NCBI GenBank assembly: GCA_964517465.1
Contig: CAZFEK010000004.1
Coordinates: 1-64,000 of the forward strand
Source: JACPUX01 sp964517465
GTDB taxonomy: Bacteria > Pseudomonadota > Gammaproteobacteria > Burkholderiales > Casimicrobiaceae
Reading direction: 5' to 3'
Length of the DNA stretch: 64,000 nt
The position numbers were made by a program, and so were the translations under genes. This document shows positions 57,874-64,000 of the stretch, one piece after another. The notes under the pieces were generated by a model. The model searched no databases. It was not told where the DNA came from and was given only the letters and a program-made list of their open reading frames with translations. The first letter of the stretch is position 1; each line of letters begins with the position of its first letter.

Positions 57874-58419
57874 TCAAGGCGCCACCGCCCAGCGCCGCCA
57901 TTCCGACTGCAGATTCCAGTCTCGCGAGCCCAGCGCAGAGAGCTGAAACGGCTTGGGCATTTTGGCCACGTCGAGCCTCATGCGCGCCGCCGCCTGGTAG
58001 GACTGTCCATGCTGCAGCAGCCCCTTGTCGAACACCGGGCGCCCCCGCACCCGGGAAAGCAGTCGAACGACGTCCTCGATGCTAGCCACGTTCTGGTTAT
58101 AGAGTCCGCTGGAGAGCCGGTACTGCCGAGTCAGGACGTTATAGGAAACGCGATAGCTGAATTCCTGTGCGCTCAGCGTCTCGTCCAGCCAATACCAGCG
58201 CGGGCGCGTCAGCTCGAACTCAAGCGTGAAATAGAGCGGCACCCCATGGTGCAAAGCCTCTTCGAGGGTGGTATTGAAGGCGAAATCGAATTCGGCATTG
58301 AGTACGTAGCGCTCTTCCTCGTCGAGGCTCAGCTCGGCAGATTTGACCAAAATGCCTTCGGCGTGCGCGAGTCCGCCGCCGAGGGCAATAAGGATCAGGA
58401 TCAGGCGAACGAGCGGCAT
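57874..58419 (-). CDS. DUF4390 exported protein
   Basis: 181 residues with signal peptide (MPLVRLILILIALGGGLAHA) and the family pattern LNAEFDFAFNTTLEEALHHGVPLYFTLEFEL (split by family break), YNVLTRQYRLSSG. Stands between rsmB and ntrY with 11 bp to the latter, the regular position in betaproteobacteria. Function unknown, perhaps linked to NtrY sensing. Confidence 0.85.
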   Translation of the reverse strand: MPLVRLILILIALGGGLAHAEGILVKSAELSLDEEERYVLNAEFDFAFNTTLEEALHHGVPLYFTLEFELTRPRWYWLDETLSAQEFSYRVSYNVLTRQYRLSSGLYNQNVASIEDVVRLLSRVRGRPVFDKGLLQHGQSYQAAARMRLDVAKMPKPFQLSALGSRDWNLQSEWRRWAVAP

Positions 58420-58467
58420 GCGGAACCGGGCTACCGCTGCGCGGCGCCACCTCCCTCGGTTGAGCGT

Positions 58468-59748
58468 TCAGGTTTTCTCGAGCAAGGCGTAGAAGAATCC
58501 GTCGTGATTGTGCGCCGCATCGACGGCGGCTGGCAAGAGTTGACCCTCCTCGAATTCAGGCAAATCGAAGGCGATGTGACGGGCGTCGCCGTGATCGGCA
58601 AGAAAGGCTTCGACGACTGCGGCGTTTTCCACCCTGAATACCGAGCAGGTCGCGTAAACCAGGCGTCCTCCCCGAGCCAGCAACGGCCAAAGCGCGTAGA
58701 GGATTTCCCTTTGTTTCTTGGTCAACTCGCGCAGATCGCTTTCTCGTCGCAAATACTTGATGTCGGGATGGCGGCGCACAACGCCGGATGACGAGCAGGG
58801 CACGTCTGCCAAGATGCGCTCGTAGCAGCGTCCGTCCCACCAATCTCCAGGCCGTCTGGCGTCCCCCAGCCGCAACTGGGCGCGCAGGCCCAATCGGGCC
58901 AGGTTTTCATCGACCTTGGCCAAACGGGCCGACTCGCAGTCGAGCGCCACGAGGTCGAGGTCCGCGACTTCCAGAAGCTGGGTGGTCTTCCCGCCCGGGG
59001 CCGCGCAGGCGTCCAGCACGCGCATCCCGGTTTTGGCGCCGAGCAGAAGCGCCGCATGCTGGGCGCCGGCGTCTTGCACCGAAAACCAACCTTGGGTGAA
59101 TCCGGGCAAGCGCCCGATCGGCCTCGGGCGGGCGAGGATCACACCGAAATCGCCGACCGGCGCCGCCTCGATGCCCTCCGCGGCAAGTGTGGCAAGCAGT
59201 GTCTCGCGGTCGATGCGCCGGCGATTGACTCGCAGCGTCATGGGCGGCCGTGTATTGTTTGCTTCGAGCACGGTGCGCCAGTGTTGAGGATGATCCTCCT
59301 TGAGCTTCCCTATCCACCAGCGCGGGTGCGAGTACCAGGCCTCCTCATCACGCTCGGCGCGGTGCAGCAACTCGTCTCTTTGGCGCAGGAATTGGCGCAG
59401 GACGGCATTAACAAGCCCCTTGGCCGAAGTCAGTCCAGCGCGCGCCGCGGCTCTCACCGCTTGATCGACGACGGTGTGTTCAGGCGCGGTGGTTTCCAGC
59501 AACTGATACAAAGCGACGCCGATCAGGCAACGCAGCTCCTGCTGGGGCGGCTTCTTCTTGAAAATCTGGCGAGCGATCGCGTCGATGCGGCCCCAGCTAC
59601 GCAGGCTGCCGTAGCAGAGTTCCTGGACCAGCGGAACATCGATCTGAGCCGCCGACCATTCCGCGCGGCCAGCGAGCAAATCGGCCAGGCTCCGGCCGGC
59701 GAGGACTTGACCGACGATTTGCGCGGCGCGGCGCTGCTCGGCCTCCAA
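58468..59748 (-). CDS. rsmB: 16S rRNA m5C967 methyltransferase
   Basis: 426 residues. N-terminal NusB-like RNA-binding domain, then the Nop2/Sun methyltransferase: ACAAPGGKTTQLLE (SAM), DVPCSSSGVVRRHPD (catalytic PCS motif) and TCSVFRVENAAVV (second Cys). No ATG exists. TTG 59748 is the likely start. It is 22 bp after htpX. Confidence 0.92.
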   Translation of the reverse strand: MEAEQRRAAQIVGQVLAGRSLADLLAGRAEWSAAQIDVPLVQELCYGSLRSWGRIDAIARQIFKKKPPQQELRCLIGVALYQLLETTAPEHTVVDQAVRAAARAGLTSAKGLVNAVLRQFLRQRDELLHRAERDEEAWYSHPRWWIGKLKEDHPQHWRTVLEANNTRPPMTLRVNRRRIDRETLLATLAAEGIEAAPVGDFGVILARPRPIGRLPGFTQGWFSVQDAGAQHAALLLGAKTGMRVLDACAAPGGKTTQLLEVADLDLVALDCESARLAKVDENLARLGLRAQLRLGDARRPGDWWDGRCYERILADVPCSSSGVVRRHPDIKYLRRESDLRELTKKQREILYALWPLLARGGRLVYATCSVFRVENAAVVEAFLADHGDARHIAFDLPEFEEGQLLPAAVDAAHNHDGFFYALLEKT

Positions 59749-59770
59749 GACTATCCAATCGGGCCGGGTC

Positions 59771-60601
59771 TCAGCGCACCATTGCCAGCAACCGCCGAAT
59801 GCGCTCGCCGGTCTCCGGGTGGGTGCTGAACAATCCCCGGAAGCCCCCTCCCGACAGCGGATTGATGATCATCATCTGCGCCGTCGCTGGATGCTGTTCG
59901 GCCGGTTCCAGCGGCAGCCCTTGCGCATAGCGTTCGATCTTGGCCAAGGCATCGGCCAGCGCCCGTGGATCACCACAGATTTCCGCCCCGCCGCGATCGG
60001 CCTCATACTCTCGCGACCGCGAAATGGCCATTTGCAAAAGCGCCGCAGCGATGGGCGCGACCACCAGGGCGACGATGCCCAGCAGCGGATTGCGATCTCG
60101 ATCGCCGCCCAGGGCGCCGATCCACGCCAGCGACGAGATCGCACCGGCGATCGACGCGGTGATGGTGGAAGTCAGGATGTCGCGATGTTTCACATGCGCG
60201 ATTTCGTGAGCCAAAACGCCGCGCAATTCCCGCGCCGAGAGCAATTGCAAAATTCCGGTAGTTACTGCCACCGCCGCATGATCGGGATCGCGGCCCGTGG
60301 CAAATGCGTTGGGTTGGGCTTCGTCGATCAAATAGACCTTGGGCATGGGCAAATCGGCCCGGCCGATCAGCTCCTGAACCATGGCGAAAAGCTGAGGCGA
60401 ACTCGCGGCATCCACCTCTTGCGCGTTGTACATGCGCAACACCATCTTGTCCGAGAACCAGTAGGCCCACAGATTGGTGCCCAGCCCCAGCAACAAGGCC
60501 AGCATCATGCCGCCGCCGCCGCCCAGCGCCGCGCCGACGATGCCGAACAGCGCCATGATGGCTGCCATCAAGAGACCTGTTTTGAACCAATTACCCACCA
60601 T
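59771..60601 (-). CDS. htpX: Heat-shock membrane protease HtpX
   Basis: 276-residue zinc metalloprotease for membrane proteins. Two N-terminal membrane helices (about 8-50), the zinc site HEIAHVKHRD, two more helices, and the third ligand region EYEADRGGAEI. ATG 60601 begins MVGNWFKTGLLMA, the family start. In the def-fmt-htpX-rsmB block. Confidence 0.94.
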   Translation of the reverse strand: MVGNWFKTGLLMAAIMALFGIVGAALGGGGGMMLALLLGLGTNLWAYWFSDKMVLRMYNAQEVDAASSPQLFAMVQELIGRADLPMPKVYLIDEAQPNAFATGRDPDHAAVAVTTGILQLLSARELRGVLAHEIAHVKHRDILTSTITASIAGAISSLAWIGALGGDRDRNPLLGIVALVVAPIAAALLQMAISRSREYEADRGGAEICGDPRALADALAKIERYAQGLPLEPAEQHPATAQMMIINPLSGGGFRGLFSTHPETGERIRRLLAMVR

Positions 60602-60747
60602 GAGCCCATGCTCCTCGTCGATCCGCCACACGATTCACCCTAAGCCAAAACCGGGAAAGCGCCGGGCGGTGGCGGTGCCGTCCGGTTCGCGTGGCTTAGA
60701 TGCATGCGGAGCGGCAAAATTTCAATGCTTGCCCGGATAAGTCGTGC

Positions 60748-61674
60748 TCAACCCAAACGCTGCCCCGCGTGCAGCTTGTGTCCAGCCAAAAAAGCCCCCG
60801 CTTCCAAGCGCTTCGATCCCGCCGCTTGGAGTTCGAACACGCGCAGCGCCCCCTCTCCGCAAGCTACAATCAAACGCTGACGATCCGCCTGGAGGATTTC
60901 GCCCGGATTGCCTTGGACGGGAATCTTCTGCGCCCGCCAAATCTTGCAGGTTTCGCCATGGAGGCGCGTCGCGGCCCCGGGAGCCGGATTCAAGGCGCGC
61001 ACGCGCCGCTCGACTTCGTCGGCGCTCGAAGACCAATCGATCTGGCTGTCCTCCGGTTTGAGCTTAGCCGCATAACTCGCCCCGACCAGGGCTTGTGGCC
61101 TGCGCGACAAGGGCTGGCCCTTGGACTCCTGCTGCAGGGCTTCAACCACCAGGCGCGCTCCGAGCGCTGCGAGTCGGTCGTGCAAGCTTCCTCCGGTTTC
61201 CTCCGGCCCGATCGCAATGGCTTCGCTCGACAGGACCGGTCCCGTATCGAGACCCTGGTCCATTTGCATGATCGAGATACCCGTCTCTTTGTCGCCGGCA
61301 AGTAAGGCGCGTTGTATCGGGGCCGCGCCTCTCCAGCGAGGCAACAAAGATGCATGGATGTTGAGGCAACCCAAGCGGGGCCAAGCCAGAACTTCTTTGG
61401 GAAGAATCAAACCGTAAGCCGCCACGACCAAGATGTCTGCCGGATGAGCGACCACCTCATCCCTGGCTTCTTCGGCCTTCAGACTGGCAGGCTGCAGCAC
61501 CGTGATTCCCGCTTCGAGTGCGCTGCGCTTGACCGCGCTGGGCTGAAGTTTCAAACCTCTTCCCGAAGGCCGGTCCGGTTGAGTGAGCACCAGGGGAACT
61601 TCAAAGCCTGCAGCGAGTATGGCCTGCAGCGCCTGGGCAGCGAAAGCCGGTGTTCCGGCAAAAGCCACTCGCAT
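60748..61674 (-). CDS. fmt: Methionyl-tRNA formyltransferase
   Basis: 308 residues with VAFAGTPAFAA, the catalytic NIHASLLPRWRGAAPIQRAL (Asn, His) and DTGPVLSSEAI, plus the C-terminal tRNA-binding domain. Formylates initiator Met-tRNA. Its ATG overlaps the def stop by one base. Confidence 0.94.
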   Translation of the reverse strand: MRVAFAGTPAFAAQALQAILAAGFEVPLVLTQPDRPSGRGLKLQPSAVKRSALEAGITVLQPASLKAEEARDEVVAHPADILVVAAYGLILPKEVLAWPRLGCLNIHASLLPRWRGAAPIQRALLAGDKETGISIMQMDQGLDTGPVLSSEAIAIGPEETGGSLHDRLAALGARLVVEALQQESKGQPLSRRPQALVGASYAAKLKPEDSQIDWSSSADEVERRVRALNPAPGAATRLHGETCKIWRAQKIPVQGNPGEILQADRQRLIVACGEGALRVFELQAAGSKRLEAGAFLAGHKLHAGQRLG

Positions 61675-62177
61675 CAGCCGGCGAGCCGCTGACGTTTGCG
61701 CAAGCGCGTCTGCAAACGCGTCTGCTTGAGCGCGGAGAGGTATTCGACGAAAACCTTGCCCTGGAGATGATCGAGTTCATGCTGGATACATACCGCCAGC
61801 AACCCCTCGGCGCTACGCTCGAATGGTTGCCCCTGCGCGTCCAGCGCCTTGAAGGCCACGCGCGCCGAGCGCCGGACCCTTTCATAATACCCGGGCACCG
61901 ATAGACACCCCTCTTCGGACTCTTCTTCGCCCTCAAGCGCAGTGATTTCGGGGTTGATCAGGACCAGGAGATCACTCTTGGTTTCGCTGATATCGATGAC
62001 TACGACCCGCTTGTGAACATCGACTTGGGTCGCGGCAAGACCAATTCCCGGAGCGGCATACATGGTTTCCGCCATGTCGCGCACCAGTTTCCGGATTTCT
62101 TCGTTGACCACGGGGACCGGAGATGCAACTTTATGCAGCCTGGGGTCGGGATACTCCAGAATCCTGAGAATTGCCAT
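61674..62177 (-). CDS. def: Peptide deformylase
   Basis: 167 residues with all three metal motifs: GIGLAATQVD, EEGCLSVPG and QHELDHLQGKVF. Removes the N-formyl group from nascent proteins. First gene of the def-fmt-htpX-rsmB-DUF4390-ntrYX series, divergent from the LysM gene. Confidence 0.95.
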   Translation of the reverse strand: MAILRILEYPDPRLHKVASPVPVVNEEIRKLVRDMAETMYAAPGIGLAATQVDVHKRVVVIDISETKSDLLVLINPEITALEGEEESEEGCLSVPGYYERVRRSARVAFKALDAQGQPFERSAEGLLAVCIQHELDHLQGKVFVEYLSALKQTRLQTRLRKRQRLAG

Positions 62178-62294
62178 ATTTACTTGCCAAATGAATAATA
62201 TGAATGCAGAATCTCAAGCAATTCCTGATCTCCAGGTCCAGGCTGCCATCGATCTGGCTGCAACAACCAGCCCCCATCGACGTAAGAGGCCCTT

Positions 62295-63389
62295 ATGAAT
62301 AGAAAGTTTAGCACACCGCTCAGCCTGCTCGCCGCAGCGAGCATTGTCTGCCTCTTGGCTCTTTCGCCGGCTTTGGCCGATGAGATCAAACTCGCAGAAG
62401 ATGCCCCCGATCACTATGTGGTGCAGAAAGGGGACACGCTTTGGGCTATTTCCAAGCGCTTTCTCAAAGACCCTTGGCGTTGGCCGGAAATCTGGGGAAT
62501 GAACAAGGATCAGATCAAGAACCCTCATCTGATCTATCCCGGAAATATGGTGATTTTGGAGCGTGGTCCCGACGGCCCTCGTTTGCGGCTGGCGCAAGGC
62601 TCGGCAGCTCCTTCGGGTGAAGGTGGCCGCGCCCGTCCAACGATCAAACTTTCGCCCACGGCAAGGGCGACCCCGATCGACCGCGAGGCCATCCCCAGCA
62701 TTCCACCCCGCGATATCGAGCCCTACCTGACCAGGCCCTTGGTCGTATCCGCGACCGCCCTGGACACCGCACCCAAGATCGTTGCCGGGTCGGAAAGGCG
62801 AGTGGCGCTCACGGTGGGAAACACGGTTTATGCATCCGGCTTGACCGAATCCATGGGGGAGAACTGGACGATCTACCGTCTCGGTCGCGCCCTCAAAAGC
62901 CCGGGCAAAGATGAGGTCCTGGGCCATGAGGCGCTTTTTCTCGGAGATGCCCGGGCGCTGCGCTTTGGGGAGGCCAGCACGCTCCAGATTCTGAATGCCA
63001 AAGAAGAAATTCAGGTGGGCGACCGTTTGGTTGCGGCGCAAAAGGATGCGGTGATCAACTATGTGCCGCACGCCCCGAGTTCGCCGGTGGAAGGAAATAT
63101 CATCGGACTGACTGGTGCCGTGGCGGAAGCGGGCGCGGGAACCGTAGTCACCGTTGATCTGGGCCAGAACTCCGGACTGGAGATCGGTCACGTTCTGGCG
63201 GTATACCGACCCGGACCCAAGATCGATACCAAGAAGAATTGGTTCGACTACAAAGCCAAGCCGCTGTCGGTGCCAGACGAACGCGTTGGCTTGGCCTTCG
63301 TATTTCGGGTTTTCGACCGAGTCGCTTACGCTTTGGTATTGGATGTACAGCGCCCGGTCTTCATGGGCGACATCGTTCGCAACCCGTAG
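62295..63389 (+). CDS. Exported LysM-domain protein
   Basis: 364 residues. Signal peptide to about residue 28 (ALSPALA), a LysM motif at about 40-90 (YVVQKGDTLWAISKRFLKDP, LIYPGNMVIL) for peptidoglycan binding, and a C-terminal beta-rich domain of about 220 residues. The order def/LysM/dprA is regular in betaproteobacteria. It ends with TAG, after which the dprA frame continues in phase. Confidence 0.88.
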   Translation: MNRKFSTPLSLLAAASIVCLLALSPALADEIKLAEDAPDHYVVQKGDTLWAISKRFLKDPWRWPEIWGMNKDQIKNPHLIYPGNMVILERGPDGPRLRLAQGSAAPSGEGGRARPTIKLSPTARATPIDREAIPSIPPRDIEPYLTRPLVVSATALDTAPKIVAGSERRVALTVGNTVYASGLTESMGENWTIYRLGRALKSPGKDEVLGHEALFLGDARALRFGEASTLQILNAKEEIQVGDRLVAAQKDAVINYVPHAPSSPVEGNIIGLTGAVAEAGAGTVVTVDLGQNSGLEIGHVLAVYRPGPKIDTKKNWFDYKAKPLSVPDERVGLAFVFRVFDRVAYALVLDVQRPVFMGDIVRNP

Positions 63390-63416
63390 GCGCTGCAGCG
63401 TCTTCGTAGGCGAGTC

Positions 63417-64000
63417 TTGTCCGAAAGCCGGCTTGCGGCCTGGGTCCGCTTATCGCTGATTCCTGGCCTGGGGCCTCGCAGCGCCCACGCACTCCTGCAG
63501 AGTCTCGGCACACCCGAGAAAGTAATCGACGCGTCGATTGCCACGCTCGCCCCGCTGGTGGGCGGTGATCTGGCCCGTGCCGTGCGCGCGGGCCCTGACC
63601 CGGACCTGTACGCGAAGACCTTGGCTTGGGCCGAGAAGCCAGGAAACCACTTCCTGACCTGGGCAGACCCGAGTTACCCGCAGGCTTTGTTGCAGATTCC
63701 CGATCCCCCGCCCTGCATCTACTACTTGGGGCGCATCGAACTCTTGCGCGCACCCGCCCTCGCCATCGTCGGCAGCCGCAACGCGACGGCGCAAGGGCAA
63801 GAGACCGCGCGAGGCTTCGCCTTGGCGCTTTCCAACGCCGGCCTGACCATCGTGAGCGGCTTGGCCCAAGGCATAGATACCGCGGCGCACGAAGGCGGTT
63901 TGGAGGGCAGCGCGTCGAGTCTGGCAGTCCTGGGAACCGGAATCGACCGGGTCTATCCGGCGAAGAACCGGGCGCTGGCGCATCGGCTTGCCGAAGATGG
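63417..64000 (+). CDS. dprA: DNA processing protein DprA, 3' part outside the window
   Basis: Visible 194 codons: N-terminal SAM-like domain (WVRLSLIPGLGPRSAHALLQ) and the first part of the Rossmann domain with IVGSRNATAQG, SGLAQGIDTAAHEG and VLGTGIDRVYPAKNR. DprA loads RecA on incoming single strands in natural transformation. No ATG exists after the preceding in-frame TAG. TTG 63417 is the probable start, CTG 63393 the alternative. With comM it suggests a transformation apparatus. Confidence 0.9.
   Translation, partial: MSESRLAAWVRLSLIPGLGPRSAHALLQSLGTPEKVIDASIATLAPLVGGDLARAVRAGPDPDLYAKTLAWAEKPGNHFLTWADPSYPQALLQIPDPPPCIYYLGRIELLRAPALAIVGSRNATAQGQETARGFALALSNAGLTIVSGLAQGIDTAAHEGGLEGSASSLAVLGTGIDRVYPAKNRALAHRLAED

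Noticed and set aside
1..64000. CRISPR arrays, rRNA genes, complete insertion sequences
   Set aside because: I looked for regularly spaced repeats, rRNA-like stretches and transposase motifs and found none.

Overview
The window is a piece of a GC-rich proteobacterial chromosome, most likely a betaproteobacterium. The pointers are several gene orders I associate with that class: ispE - tRNA-Gln - prs - rplY - pth - ychF (with lolB and a TPR gene upstream), dapF - DUF484 - xerC, rsmD-coaD-ferredoxin beside ftsY-ftsE-ftsX-rpoH, and def-fmt-htpX-rsmB-DUF4390-ntrY-ntrX divergent from lysM-dprA. I cannot fix the genus from sequence reading alone.

Region 1-12.4 kb is mainly metabolic. It begins with the edge of an unrecognised gene. 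A branched-chain 2-oxoacid dehydrogenase operon follows on the minus strand (E1 alpha, E1 beta, E2, then E3 after a 239-bp MITE-like insert). On the plus strand come a lipoate-protein-ligase-like gene and a substrate-binding lipoprotein. Aconitase A, the ComM-type AAA+ protein and UbiK complete the block on the minus strand. From 12.58 kb a plus-strand nitrogen operon (Gcw_chp outer-membrane protein, glnK, amtB) stands behind a near-consensus sigma-54 promoter and ends in a strong terminator. From 15.5 to 29.3 kb lie a pentapeptide-like protein, two small conserved proteins, fdhD with a large molybdopterin oxidoreductase, gshA, the dapF-DUF484-xerC block, a TerC-family gene under a yybP-ykoY (manganese) riboswitch, a three-domain rhodanese, a TfoX-N protein and a GrpB-family protein.

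A 10-kb integrated element occupies about 29,318-39,356. Its ends are imperfect copies of the ychF 3' end that match at codon level (HFAFNV-stop on the left, HFRFNV-stop of the living ychF on the right). TACCCGG arm-type repeats lie just inside both ends, and the tyrosine integrase sits at the right end. The element carries HicAB, an 850-bp structured gene-free zone, several small unknown genes, an XRE regulator divergent from a secreted small protein translationally coupled to a Sel1-repeat/trypsin-like protease, a CxxC zinc-ribbon protein, a primase-helicase and AlpA. A short motif (GCCGTC..GCCA.C..CGACTTTT) recurs in its intergenic spaces. This is the least explained part of the window.

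From 39.3 to 64 kb the content is housekeeping: ychF, pth, rplY, prs, tRNA-Gln, ispE, lolB, a TPR protein, mutM, a dynamin-like GTPase, ferredoxin, coaD, rsmD, ftsY, ftsEX and rpoH. A perfect CIRCE operator sits directly upstream of rpoH, which would place the heat-shock sigma factor under HrcA. NtrYX follows, with an NtrX whose AAA+ domain lacks a normal Walker A lysine and GAFTGA loop. The window closes with DUF4390, rsmB, htpX, fmt, def, a LysM protein and the first part of dprA.
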